From assembly GCA_025677815.1 (NCBI GenBank), contig JAIXMP010000006.1:1550001-1614000 (forward strand): 64,000 bases of DNA, read 5' to 3'. Position 1 is the first letter of the stretch; every line of letters starts with the position of its first letter. A program made the translations under genes and the position numbers. Positions 1 to 12,188 of this stretch are shown in pieces. Under the pieces are notes generated by a model. That model was given only the letters and a program-made list of their open reading frames with translations. It had not been told where the DNA came from and ran no database searches. This stretch comes from Phascolomyces articulosus (Eukaryota; Mucoromycota; Mucoromycetes; Mucorales; Lichtheimiaceae).

Positions 1-437
1 AGTTTTTCTTATTAATTAATAATAATCATTTAAATGATTGCTTCTATATAGTTTATCATTATGGAGCATAGGTTAAATAAACTTTATATATAAGTTTGTC
101 TTTTTTGGGGCTAATAATAAGTGATTTTTTTTGTGTAGGGCTTTTTGTAGAGTATAGATTAATTATCTTTTTATTGGTTTTTCTAAATGTAAAACAATTA
201 TTGTAACAATCGTCTCTATTATAATTTTATACTAGTATATACAAGTATTTATACCTAAAGCTTTCAATATCGAGTTATTATATATATATACTATTCTCTA
301 CTTATATAATAGAATATCATTTATAAGATAAATTAAAAAAAACTACGTAAAGACTTAGTAATAAACATCAACAAACAAGTACGAGTAGTTATGTTGTAGC
401 GCTCCTTAGTCCGGTTAATATTGGATATTTTCTTTTT

Positions 438-440
<3 letters not shown>

Positions 441-509
<69 letters not shown>
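441..509. repeat. (ATT)n microsatellite
   Basis: An uninterrupted run of ATT trinucleotides, about 23 units, visible directly in the sequence. It lies outside any recognisable gene. Its minus-strand translation is poly-isoleucine and has no coding meaning. Confidence 0.95.
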
Positions 510-590
510 TTCATTATTGTTATTATTTCTTTATCAGTATCAATATTATTATCTTTAAAGTACATTATATTATACATCAACATAAAGCAC

Positions 591-1026
591 TGTTATTGGA
601 TGAAACTTATTCACATGTTACATTTGCTTTTGTAACAATTGCAATTGCTTTTGATAACATTTGCATTTGCTTTTGCAAATTATTGCAAAAGCAAATAGTA
701 TAAATAGAAGACTAATTTCGATTTCTTTAGTTCTTTAGCTCTTTACTCCTGAGTTCCTAACTCTCAGTTCTTTTATTTCCCAGTTTTCAGTACTTTACTT
801 TATTTTCTCAATAAAATATCTTAAACTTATCTTTTACTTTAAACTTTTGTCTTTTGAATAAGTGAGATAATATAACATTCACTATTCTTTCATAATAACA
901 AGGCTATTTCTCGTGTGGTTTCAGACGAATAATTCCTGAAAATAAGAACTCCCACACAACCTATCTTTATTTATTTTATTATTTGATCCATAAACTGATC
1001 ATTTCATACAACTTTTAGTGATAACA
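591..1026. mobile_element. possible solo LTR remnant
   Basis: The segment begins TGTTAT and ends ATAACA, giving short inverted termini. Inside are a TATA box (699-706), a pyrimidine-rich stretch and an AATAAA-like signal near 810, the order expected in an LTR. I find no matching target-site duplication (flanks AGCAC and TTATC), no primer-binding site after it, and no second copy in the window. The call rests on layout only and could be coincidence in AT-rich DNA. Confidence 0.25.
665..696. repeat. perfect palindrome upstream of a TATA box
   Basis: ATTTGCTTTTGCAA (665-678) is followed by the spacer ATTA and then its exact reverse complement (683-696). Two bases later comes TATAAATA (699-706). 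Degenerate copies of the TTTGC/ATTGC words extend upstream to about 615. This could be a cruciform or a binding site for a dimeric regulator in front of a promoter, possibly that of the LTR-like segment. Confidence 0.6.
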
Positions 1027-2369
1027 TTATCATTTATTTTACTCTATACAGAAGGCTCTTTACCACAAATAGAACACTTCAATGTCATTATTTGCAAGAA
1101 AAATACAGTCAAGTTACTGGTCATCCAATCAAAAAACCCCACAAAAAACCACCCACTGGGGTTTTTTTTTCACTATGATGAGATAAAATTTCCAATTGGT
1201 CGAAATCTATTCCGTCATCCTCATGAAAAATAACAATTTGTGGGGCACAGAACTTCTGCTTTTCTCCCTTTACTTTTTTACTTTCTTTTTGTACATGGTA
1301 AGCGCAATAGTAGTATATGTCTCATTCATAATCATTAATATTAATTGTAATAAAAGTTTATTTGGTTTTTTTTTTTGTTCAGGTTTTTGCTGTCTAGGTC
1401 TTTGTGCTATTGTGAGGGTAATGTTTGTTATTTCTGTATTTCTGTTATGGACAAGTGCAGACAGGGTCATTCGGTATTAGTAGTGAATCTATGCGTCTTT
1501 GAGCGTTGTAGCTCTCCTCTTTATGCTTGCCCAGCATTGTACGCAATTAAATTTGTCTGCATGTATGGTAGAGTGACGACCCATTTGTTATATAAAGAGC
1601 ATTCATGGTGTCTTTGAGCCCCATGCTCTCCTTTGTATGATTCCTGCTTAGGTACTTAGTAGACGGAAACTCTGTTGAACCCTGCCTATGTCAGAAAATG
1701 CCTGAGCATTTGTCCTTTGTGTCTGTGTGTGCGTATGTGTAAAGAAAATATAGGTTACTAATTTGTTTAATAATGTTTTTTGGCCAAGCAAAACGTACAG
1801 GAATGGATAAACAATGGTCGGTGCCAACTTTCATATTGTAACTTTGCTAATATTTGTTAATCCTTTCTTTCTTTTATCATATAAATAATAAAGTAACAGC
1901 ATTGTTTCTTTGCTTTTTTTTTTTATTAGGAGTGAGAGATTACTTTTTTTTATGAAAACTTGAAATGTGTTGCTGGTCTAAGCAATAGAAGGACGACAGC
2001 TTTATCACCATCAGTAAATATTGAGTTTATATTTCTAATGAAGAGAATTGCTTGTTAACTCTCTATTAACATTGACTATTCTGTAAAAGGATAACATGGA
2101 AAAAATAAGCCAACAGGATGCCATAACTCAAGCAGTATAAACCAGATCTTTTGCTCCACATTTTACACTTTCTCCTTCACTCAGCAAGCAAAACAAAACT
2201 TAAATCGCTGCTCTGCTCTTCCTTGTTGACATTTGGGAACCTGATCATCAGTAAACTATTAATGAGTAACAATTGGACTTGATTCTTATCAGCAAAGCAA
2301 ATACTCATTATTACCTTTCTATACATAGTGTGCAAAAACAAGAAGACCAGATCTTGCTTCTCCAAACAG

Positions 2370-4012
2370 TCATTGCGGGTCACCAAAATGAACTCAGCAA
2401 TACAGCTTAAACGCGAATACAAAGAAAATGCGCAGTTGCTCTACAGCGACTTCTTTTCCCATATAATCATGGCAACAGATTCCATCAACCCGAAATGTAT
2501 GTAGTATATGTCGACATAACAGGAGTCATATATTATATTAATATGAAAAAATTTGTACTATAGATATTCTCTTTGCCAAGTACATGACGGAATGTAACGA
2601 TTCAAACAAGATACCCACTTTGGAGGAATTATCTGAACGAATCACTGGTATACAGATCTACATCAAGATTTACATCGTATCTGGTCAAAAGCATTTTTTT
2701 TGGTGTATCAAACGCAGCAAAACTTGGACTAAACAAAGCTTTTTCTGTTTGCATTGTTCTCACTTTAACAAGGCCCTACAATATGAAGCTCGAGAACACC
2801 AATACATCATGATCATTTTTCATTACTTACATGCAAAGGTGTATCATCTTGATCTATGTGTTTCCAGCGCATTCTTATTATTTTTACATTACATATCATA
2901 TAAAATGTCTTTGTTACCGAACACAGGCAAGTCTTATTTCCAAACTCCTTCCTAACTTTTTCTTTTTATTCTTTTTTATTATTCAGGGAACAACTTACTG
3001 GCGTATCGACCCCCAGAAGACTCCCGAGTGGCTAATGAATGAGTTTCAAGGAGCGTATCGACCCCTCTAGTTGCTCATACATTAACTGCGCATCTTATTT
3101 TCATCAATATTTGATTCAGTGAAACAAGTGAACTAAAAGATTTTTTTTTCTTTGAAGAGATTACACCTGCTATAGGTTAAGGTCATTTGAAAAGCGCAAG
3201 CGAGGCTTCAATGGTTATGGGCTTGGACATGAATGTGTAGATGCATGTAGTTTATTAATTATGGGTGCTTTTATTAATAGTAGGCAACAAGGTACGTAGC
3301 CAGCCCATATAACGAATATGTATCGTTTAGTCGTACACACTTTGGATTGCTGACTTTTCGTTCTTTTGCTCTTCAACTAATGTCAAGCTAGTGAATAAAT
3401 TCGTATCAAGAGAGACATTTACAATGATTATTGACATTATCAAGGCTTTCTTTCTATTCGATAAGGTGCTGAAAAGGCGAAATAATCAACCATCTTTTGT
3501 TTTATGGATGTCTATTTAATTACTTTCCTTGGTGCGCCCCTACACAGGTCTCATGCTGGATATATATATCAGGTTGTTTGGTTCGATTTAAAAGGAGTGT
3601 CATGATTAGCACCTTGGAAAGTAAGTTAAAGAAAATATTACCTTACTTGTTTCATTATTTTATGTATTGTGCTTAATGACGATGATGCTAATTTGTTGTT
3701 GCTATGTAGCCCGGTTCATTCGATGATTATCAACCCGAATGATTCCATTTACGATAACAAATTGACCGAAGAGGATTTAAATGAAATCAATGATTTTAAT
3801 GCAGCTGAATTCGATGAGCCATTACCAAAAGAGCTTCATGAGTATTTGTACCCATTTGAAGGAAAGGCAAGATTAGTGCAACATTTACAATACCATTCGC
3901 ATACAAAGAAATAAAGATGAGACTTAACTTTTCAATATATATAATGCAGCTTATATACTGAACCATGCTCTTATGGAAAACTTTAACAAAGTTGCCAGAT
4001 TTGTTTTGTTAC
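2370..4012 (+). repeat. left arm of inverted gene duplication
   Basis: This arm is similar, in reverse orientation, to sequence between about 5125 and 6205. Matching blocks seen by eye are 2370-2620 against 6205-5930 (upstream region and first exon start), 3685-3905 against 5460-5240 (third exon) and 3963-4012 against 5185-5125 (start of the fourth exon). Roughly 0.6-0.9 kb in the middle of this arm (about 2700-3660) has no evident partner in the other arm, so one arm gained or the other lost DNA. Confidence 0.85.
2584..4012 (+). pseudogene. truncated copy of the 4223-5973 gene (unknown family)
   Basis: The first exon starts MTECNDSNK at 2584, as in the minus-strand gene, then loses homology after a deletion of about 30 bp and runs out of frame. 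A second block at about 3711-3880 encodes PVHSMIINPNDSIYDNKLTE and the following acidic stretch down to the KELHEYLY motif, almost identical to the minus copy. The splice donor after GGAAAG has changed from GTAAG to GCAAG. A trace of the next exon (CTCTTATGGAAAA at about 3968) remains, and everything downstream, including the conserved C-terminal half, is missing. It is a 5'-part duplicate and is unlikely to make a functional protein. Function of the family: not known to me. Confidence 0.75.
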
Positions 4013-4222
4013 AAACTTTATTTTTTAAGATTTACTACTTTCTTTATATTGGCATTTACAATAAAAATGAATTAAAAGATATGCAAGTTTTTGCTCTGTT
4101 TTGAGGGTTATTACTATAAAATAAGAATATCTAGAGACTTTTAGTATGGTTGAGAATACAGGGAATCAGTAAGGATAAAAATTTTGTGAAGGAAAAGTGT
4201 TCGATAGGTTGATGGGTAACAT

Positions 4223-5973
4223 CTAATTACTTGGTTTTAATTTTTTACCAGATGTGTTACTAGTTGTGGTGTTACCACTTGACGATGAAGATGGAGCCGA
4301 GGGGGAATTAATAGCTGGTGGGATTATGGATCTTTTTTTGCCTTTGCGGCCAACAGGGATGATTTTATTGCCTTTCAAAACTTCGACCGTCTCTAATAAG
4401 TAACCGCGCACTCGGTAAATCAACTCCATGATTGGTATCAATTGCATTACACACATATCGGGATCAGTAGGAAACTCTACTCTTTCTGAGTATGTCAATC
4501 GACATACAGATCCTTTGGGACTATCCAATATAATAACACTAATATGAAATCCTATAAATAGAAATTTGTCAATAAAATATAAATGTATGCATCATCACTC
4601 ACTCTCAGCAATATCTTACCAGATATAATAAACGCAGCTGTTTTGGCTTTGCGAATACACGAAGGAAATGCATTTGTTAAAGAAACAAAAAAGTCTTTTA
4701 ACATCTTTGGAGCTTTAAGTTTACTTTCGTGAAGCTCTTTCGTTCCGTTTTCCCCATCGTCTGCTAGACCAACTTCCGAGAATGCAATTTCATGATTGAG
4801 ATATACACATTTCAAGTCTGGTTGGCAGCCTGATACTTGTTTAGGGACGGCGTCTGTTGCAGCTAAAGCTCGGTTTTGGTTATGTCTCACTGTTGATGCC
4901 AAAGATTTTTTCTTTCCACTGAACATAGCAACCACAGTTAGATATTATGTTACATATGTTTACAAATGATGTAATAACTTACGAGCTTGCTCGGATTTTT
5001 GTAGGTAAAAAGCATTTGGCAATAAAAAACCAAATGCGATATTCGATGTCATCTTCGGTAAAGTCATCGGCAAGGACGTTGTAGTTGTATAAATTTACTG
5101 TTTCTTGAATTGTATTCCATGCCCAAAACAAGTCAGGCTGTTTTGCTGGATGAAAATGTTTTTCCATAAGGGCATCATTCAATGTATCGACCGTTTTCTA
5201 CATTTTTTTTCAGAAAAGATTTGTTTAACCTTCGATTATTTGTATGTATACGACATTGTAAATGTTGCACTGATCTTACCTTTCCTTCAAATGAGTATAA
5301 GTACTCATGAAGCTCTTTTGGTAATGGCTCATCGAATTCAGCTGCATTAAAATCATTGATTTCATTTAAATCCTCTTCGGTCAATTTGTTATCGTAAATG
5401 GAATCATTCGGGTTGATAATCATCGAATGAACTGGACTACATAGCAACAATAAATTAGCATAATCAAACATGAATACAACTTGTTATATTATAAACCTAC
5501 TGTTCAAAAGGTGTTTTCATGGCAATGTCTCGCATAACTTCTTCAAGAACTGCTCCGCTTGGTAACCGCCAAACTTTACCAGCCTTAATGGCATCATCAA
5601 ACTTCTTTCTCACCTCCACAAATGCTTCTTCTGTCATAACTTTCCTGAGTGATTGCTCTTGCTATTGGTAGTAGCAGTAGAAGTGGTAGCCTGTTTTTTC
5701 GCTTCTTGAATTGTACTTTTGATTGTGGGCCAGTCAATTTCCTGCGTGCAAATAGAAATCGTTAGTACGTTACAATAAAGAAAAAGGAACAAAAAAAATA
5801 CTTACTTCTTTATTTACATCAATTTTTTCTTGAATTGCTACTTCGTAAAAGCATTTTGACCATATACGACATAAGTCTTGGCGCAAATCAGTCAAACTGG
5901 CGATTTGCTCGAGATTTCTGTCAAAAAAATCCTTCAGCGTGGGTACCTTGTTGGAATCGTTGCATTCCGTCAT
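4223..5973 (-). pseudogene. six-exon hypothetical gene, one frameshift
   Basis: Read on the minus strand, the exons are 5973-5806, 5741-5501, 5436-5280, 5197-4983, 4918-4620 and 4551-4223, all with GT-AG introns of about 60-80 bp. The junctions restore one reading frame except for a 1-nt loss in exon 2 (around 5640, just before MTEEAFVEVRKKF). With that base the protein would be about 469 aa. Visible blocks are an N-terminal MTECNDSNK helix region, PVHSMIINPND, a KHFHPAKQPDLFWAW stretch, SEVGLADDGENGTKE and a C-terminal RLTYSERVEFPTD block, ending in a Ser/Thr/Lys-rich tail. From memory this architecture recurs in Mucoromycota hypothetical proteins of unknown function. It is either a recent pseudogene or a gene with one sequencing indel. 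Confidence 0.6.
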
Positions 5974-6205
5974 GTACTTGCCAACGAGAATATCTATAGT
6001 ACAAATTTTTACATATTAAAATTAATATGACTCCTGTTATATCGACATATACTACATACATTTTGGGTTGATGGAATTTGTTGCCATGATTATATGGTTG
6101 TCATGGGAACAAGAAGTCGCTATATAGCAACTGCGCATTTTCTTTGTATTCGCGTATAAGTCGTATTGCTGAGTTCCGTTTACCACCATTTTGGTGGCCT
6201 GCAAT
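5125..6205 (-). repeat. right arm of inverted gene duplication
   Basis: This is the partner of the arm at 2370-4012. The block around 5974-6205, upstream of the start codon, matches the left arm nearly base for base, including the runs CGCGAATACAAAGAAAATG and ATGTATGTAGTATATGTCGA when read on the minus strand. The duplication therefore carried the promoter region as well as the gene. Confidence 0.85.
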
Positions 6206-6744
6206 GACTACTGATATGGCAGTTTGAAACAAATTTAAAAACTATGTTTTTGATATGACTTTTTGAGTGCTTTTCGTCATATACATACTTTCGAGGGGTC
6301 AACATGGTTTTACAAATAAAAAGAAATAAAAATGGGAGTGCCAATAATACATAAAATGAGACTATGCTAAATACTGTTGACCGCTCTTCAACTTAATAAT
6401 TTTTGAGATTTATTTAATGTTAAATATTTAATTATGGAAAACTAATTCGACCTGTGCCTATAAGCATGCGGTCACTTCCTTGCGGTTCTTTGTGTTTAAG
6501 GGAGACTACATCATCAACTAAAAAACCCCATTTCTGGGGGAAAAGCTAAGGTGTTAGAATTGTGAGGGGCGTGGTATTTTATAGAAGTATATTATTCTTG
6601 TGTAGCGTCTATTCTTCCACTGCTGCTACTTACATTTTTAGTGGAAAGAAAATGTTCTTTACCATGGCTCATCACTCTGTACCACCATTATCATCGACAA
6701 CCAGCCTCCTCTTCCTCCTCAACTTGTCCCCGGCTCTATCATAA
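6206..6744. other. spacer between duplication and MULE
   Basis: No gene recognised. It holds a C/G-run hairpin (AAAAAACCCC then GGGGG at about 6520-6541) and a proline/serine-rich open stretch to 6744 that may be the degenerate N-terminus of the transposase gene. A weak resemblance between 6546-6570 and the reverse complement of 9195-9222 might be a terminal inverted repeat, but it is too short and imperfect to call. Confidence 0.4.
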
Positions 6745-8957
6745 ATGAATTCGGGTTCCAAAGCAAGGAAAAGCCGAATTATGCTGAACCAACTGTTACT
6801 TTTATTTTTGACACGGATGCATAGTGACGGTCATAGTTCAAAACAACTACTCAAAAGCATACAAACTTTATTAGTAATGGTTCTGTCAAGTATTCTTCTT
6901 TATCAACAGAAAATAAACGTACAACAGGTCGACCTCCAAAACATTTAGTTAAATATAGACATATCTGTGATCATGGAATAAAAACCAAGTACAGCCCATC
7001 ATCATCTACATCATCATCACCCAGAAAAAATCGAAAACGTATAGGAAACGATAAAACCAGAAAGGTCAACTGTCCTGCTAAATTTGATATATACCATCTT
7101 GTTAATGGAAAATTTGAAGTTGTTTATAATTGGGAATACCCTGACCATGATCCTACTTGTTCTGATGATATAATTATGTCTTGATTGCCTGAAGAAGCTC
7201 GTAATTGGATTGAAAAAAATGTTGACAGCTATATGGACTGGAATGCTATAAAAAGTTCTTTGCGTTTGACTCATAAAGATTTTGATTATGTATGTATAGA
7301 ATGTGCAAGTAACATATTATTATATTATATAAGAATAGATTATATTAATAAAGTAATGTATATAGATAGATACCAAGCTTGATCTTTTACATATTTGTCC
7401 GCTTATTCATGATCAAGATATACAAAACATAATTCAATCAAAAGTTTCTAAAAAGGCATATACCAACAAGGATAGTGTTAATGAATGGAGGAAATGTTTG
7501 GTTCAACAAAGATTTGATGCTTTATTTGATTCAAGTGACAAAGGGACAGAAAAGAGGTTTACATTGGCTTGGGTTTCGCCATGGCAGGTACCGGTAGGTA
7601 AAAAAAAATATTAATTGATTAGTGATATTCGTTGCTAACATTTTTTTTTATTTTACAAAAGATATTACAAAGACAAGATGAAGTTTGCATTGATTCCACT
7701 CATAAGATATGTGTTTCATTTATTGATAATCGTGATTGTTATTTTTTTTACTGTTATTTGTCTGATACAAACAAAGGATACCCAGTTGCTTATATGATTA
7801 CGAACAGTGAAACAAATGAACCAGTCTCTATTTGGTTTTCATGGTTAAAAAATACTGTGAAGTTCATTCCTGCAAAGATTATGATTGATTGTAGTCCAGT
7901 TAAAATAAAAGCTATTCCTGATGTATTTGGCTCTGAAGTGCAAGTACTATTGTGTCATTGGCACATTAAAAGAGCATGGAACAAAAATATTATCAAACTT
8001 GTAAGTTGGAAAATAGAGAAACACTGTATTACTTTTATATTTTGCTATATCTAACATTAACATTACAACAGTTAAAATAAGGTTAGGGTCAATAACTCTA
8101 CAAAAGAAACTAAACAACGACAACAAAATGAAGCCCATACTTTTTTAAACTTGTTACTCGAATGTAAAACAAGTGAAGAATTTGATGACCAATGGAAAAA
8201 CTTTGGTAATGTTTGGCGTAATCAAAAAGGTTCTGTTGGTTTTATGCATATATGTTGGATTCTTGGTACGAAAAACGCGATAAATGATGCAAAGCTTGGA
8301 GACAGGTATAGAATTAAAACATGTAACGCTATATAACATTCCCTTGAACAGTTCGTTAATTAATAACCTCTTTTAGGATACTTCTTACCATACTAATGAT
8401 CTCGTTGAAAGCTGGCATAACCGTTTGAAAGCTTTTTATCTTGGACATTCTCTAAATCTTCGTGTAGAGTGCATCATTTACATTTTAACAGACAAAGTCG
8501 AGGTATGTTTTCCTAAAGATGCATTATAAGTAAAATGTGGTATTGTTCCTAGGTGGCTCTCAACAAAAGAACTATTACGAAGATAAAGTCCACATGAAAT
8601 AGATTACGTAAAGGGATTGAGTATGATTGTAACTATTGACCTAAAGATTAGTGTCCTTTGTTGTTTGTTATTTATTTAGATGTATTAACATATAGATAAA
8701 TTATATATATGCTGTTACAACATTCATAGACTATTAAAGTTAATTCATTAACAAATCAAAACATCACTTATAATGTATCATTCGAAGAAAGCACTACTGA
8801 TCAGTTTACCATTATATCTTGTACTTGCCCCGATTTCCAACATTTATCCATTATCTGCAAACATATGTTTCTTGTCAATCGTATCAACGAAATTCGTATC
8901 CGTACACATCCATTAAAATATAACCCAAAGCAATCTCATGAATCACAAATAAACACT

Positions 8958-8993
<36 letters not shown>

Positions 8994-9005
8994 GCTTCAA
9001 CATAA
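6745..9005 (+). pseudogene. decayed Mutator-like (MULE) transposase with SWIM finger
   Basis: Pieces of a MULE transposase occur in the right order. There is a basic Cys-containing N-terminal region (about 6960-7180, with KVNCPAKFDIYH), the catalytic core with CIDSTHKIC (about 7685) and MIDCSPVKIKAIPDVFG followed by LLCHWHIKRAW (about 7885-7980), then DLVESWHNRLKAFYLG (about 8400) and a C-terminal SWIM zinc finger CTCPDFQHLSIICKH (8820-8873). Introns appear intact, for example from 7594 to about 7662. The frame is broken by TGA at 7182-7184, 8285-8287 and 8595-8597 and by a frameshift near 8249. Two of these stops replace an expected Trp. The reading ends in a (ATC)12 run (8958-8993). The element is probably dead; clear terminal inverted repeats were not found. 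Confidence 0.8.
8958..8993 (+). repeat. (ATC)12 microsatellite
   Basis: Twelve ATC units lie near the 3' end of the MULE reading frame, after the SWIM finger, and encode poly-Ile if translated. The tract probably expanded after the element lost function. Confidence 0.9.
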
Positions 9006-9649
9006 TTTAAAACAGCTGGTGTTTCAGTCACTTGAAATGCAATAATAGAACCAAAACCATCAACTCTTCTCTCGAAAATGAACAATCAGAACACATTCTT
9101 AGCATTTCAAATAATACAGATTCATTTTTTCTATTAAGTTGACATCAAATAAATTTTTGTAAGTTGAGCGCCTTATGAATTTTCGGAAGTTGGCCCTGAA
9201 AATCATCACCTAAGTCTATAAAAAATATATCAAAAAATCACCAGAAAGTATGAGACTGGTTTTCCATTTATTAAAGATGTAGTTTCTAGTGACAGATATT
9301 GGAGTTCCCCCAAAACGATCTTTCCAAAGCCATGCCAATGGCAATGCGGATAATCATCAACGTGGTTTAACTGTGTGGCTCGATGGCCCACTTTTCTTTT
9401 CATTCTCGGGACCCTGTCTGGCTATGCACGTATTTTTGCTATGCACAAATGGTATGGATTATAAATAATAGACGAATAAAAGTATAATAGCAGTTGCTGA
9501 TTATCTTTGTTATAGCATGGATATTGTTAGAACCGCCTCATGGGTAAGAGCTGTATCTTGTCGCATGACATCAAGAAGGGCGGTGTAAACCACTGTACCT
9601 TGTTTCTCCGTACGTTCTTATTGTATTGCTTTGCCTAGTAGTTGTTCGG

Positions 9650-9840
9650 CAACAGTGAATCAGACATTCACCGACATGATTAAAAATTTTCATATTATTC
9701 CAATCGATTCGATGAAAAAAAAAAAACGAATAGATAAAACTCTTTCTTTTTTTGGATCGCCTACATATAATAAACAAATATTACTCATTGTTTATTAATA
9801 GGATGCATTGATAGTGATCTTTAACGATTTGGCTTTACAT
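9650..9840. repeat. dispersed repeat, copy 1
   Basis: This segment resembles 32985-33150 in the same orientation. Shared words include CAGTGAATCA, TCATATTATTCCAAT, CATATAATAAACAAATAT and GTGATCTTTAA, in the same order and at similar spacing. It lies in gene-free DNA. No coding capacity or terminal repeat was recognised, so its class is unknown. Other decayed repeats may flank it. Confidence 0.8.
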
Positions 9841-12169
9841 ACAAAAACATTCTTAATTCAGTAAAAGTATCAATTTTCCAAAACCTTTTTAATAAATAGA
9901 TAGCATGATGTTTGCTTTTTATATAAATTTGTTATATATACAGTAGGTAATATTAGAAAAATAAAAAGTGAATTGAACCATCCTTCTTCAAATGTATATT
10001 TAGCAGAGACACAGTTCAATATGCTTGCTCTTTACCTGGTATCTTTCGTGATCTTTATGGACTTTTGAACTTCGTTAGTCTTTATGGGGTGGAGGAGGAA
10101 TTGGAAGCGGTGGTAATGGTTGCAGGAATAGGGTTGGATGGAATACTATTACTGCTCGGGACTTGGTTGGATAGATGCTATACACTGAAGTATTTGGATT
10201 TACGGTTATTTTTTTTTGGGGGGGGAGGTTTGGTTCCCTATTACAAAAGAAAAAGATATATCTTGAGTAAAACAACAAATAACAACTTCTACTACTTTTG
10301 AATGCATTATTATAAACAACTTACAATGCGGATGCTCTCAGAGGTTGTAAATACCCCAATGGCTTATCCATTGAATTCTCCATTGAGAAGAAGAGTGGAG
10401 GACAGTTCTTTTATTTCTTGATTTACAAACTTGGTCAAATCCAGCTCCTAAACAATAAACAGCTGAATCCCAGCGTTCATATACAAATGTGTAAGTTGGC
10501 TCGTAGTGTGTTTGGATTTCATGAAGAAAAAAAAATGAGTCGCCCTTCTCGTTGTTTCACTTTTCGATATATTTAAAAAAAAAAGTACATCTCCTTACTT
10601 TATTTTTTTTCTATTTTGAACGATATTCTTGTACCAGTAGTGTAGTACGAATGGTAAATGTTGGATTAAATATATCTGACACTTTTTGTTGTTATTATTG
10701 CAACGTGTGTTTTGATGATACGTAGGAGTGGAAACTCCAATCTTACAATGGAACAATGCTGAATAGTCCTTTTTTCGCAGTTACTCACAATGATCACAAG
10801 AGTATAACTTGATGACTATATAATAAACAAGTAGCAGGAGTCAATTTTTGTTCGATTTTTCCTTTGTATATATACCCATCATCTAGTCTACTATTTTAAT
10901 TGATATTCATTGTAATAGAAATAACAATTCATGTAGTAATACTACCTCAGTTCTTCTTAATACATTTGTCCTTCTGTACTTGTTATACTTTCATCGACAT
11001 CATGATGACCCTTTTGCACCATAAAGAGAAAAGAAAAAGAGTCTTGTACAACGCGTCCTTCAGTAATATTATGAGTATCATTATGTACTTGTAACATAAA
11101 AAAAAGTAGTACTGTAGATAGACTGTTGAAAAAACTTATCTGTGTATGTTCTCATCGGCTTAACCAACGGTAATAGTAAGAAAGACCAGCGTATGTTCTG
11201 GTGTTGTTTTGGTCTATATCTATTGTCTATAGAATAATAAAAAGGTAATAAATCGTATTCCCTATGTAGTAAATACTGATAGACTTGATAAATTGTTACA
11301 TAAAATGTGAGGCTTCTTCTCCAGAACATATGCTGGAGATAATTATAATAATAATGAGAATGGATTAGTAGATCAATTGAAACAACAATTTATACTGATA
11401 GTGATATTTTTTTGTGGTCATACATATACAAGCACTATCTTTCTTCCTGTGTTCGCGAAAGGGAACAGCTGTGGATGGGTTATTTTATTCGTCAATCTAT
11501 CAAAGTCTGTCATCACTCATGCATTCAACATGATGTGGGTACTTTATCATATATACTATAATTAAATACAACAGAAACAGTACTATAATAGACAATGTCA
11601 TAAAAAGGTTTAGACAAAGGAAGTTGCTTTTGATCGTCTATTTGCAGAGTTTACATATGTGTACTATGTCAAAACATTCAATCAAAAACATATTACATAT
11701 TAAAACAAAGAATGTATTCAACATATTCTTATACTAGGGTTGGTCTTATCATGTAAAAAAAAACAAGTGGTTATGTACGTAGAAATTCAATAACAATGTT
11801 CATCTGTTTCTTGTAATACTACGTTATTAATAATAGGATGCATCAGAGTTTTTTTCCCCTGTTGTCTTTATTAAATACTGATATAAAGAAAGAAAAAAGT
11901 ATTTATATTCAAGCCACCTGTGCGTGTACAATTTCATCATTTTCTGGGTCATACTACGTATGAGTTATAAATAATAGACTAAAAAAAAAGGAGAAAGCGA
12001 GTGTAAGAAAACACTTTCATAATTATTTTGACAGGTATCATTTCTTGCGTATTTTAATATGACACATGCTTATGATGATATTGTCAATAAAAGATAGCAA
12101 GTGGCGAGAAGCTTGATGATGGAAGGACTTTAGACAAGTAATTGTCGGGCAAGGTGCCGAAATTGGATT

Positions 12170-12188
12170 TGCGCACTAAATGTGCGCA
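12170..12188. repeat. TGCGCAC hairpin
   Basis: TGCGCAC and its exact reverse complement GTGCGCA are separated by TAAAT. This is an unusually GC-rich perfect inverted repeat in AT-rich spacer, about 1 kb upstream of the Whi3-like gene. It could be a binding site or a footprint of a small element. It is below the size where function can be argued. Confidence 0.5.

Larger units (their letters stand above)
1..2369. other. AT-rich gene-free left end
   Basis: I see no credible protein-coding gene in this 2.4 kb. Open frames are short and of low complexity. The stretch holds an (ATT)n microsatellite, a perfect palindrome beside a TATA box, an LTR-like segment, an AAAACCCC/GGGGTTTT hairpin near 1130-1170 and a pair of imperfect direct repeats (1493-1528 and 1609-1642, both reading close to GTCTTTGAGC followed by CTCTCCT). 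This looks like decayed repeat-derived DNA beside the inverted gene duplication that follows. Confidence 0.6.

Noticed and set aside
6546..9222. Possible terminal inverted repeats of the MULE (6546-6570 against 9222-9195)
   Set aside because: Only a short imperfect match in AT-rich DNA and no 9-bp target duplication was found; MULE TIRs are usually longer.
10065..11565. Short open frames of 60-80 codons on both strands between 10 and 11.6 kb
   Set aside because: No motif, no family resemblance, low complexity and no splice-supported extension.
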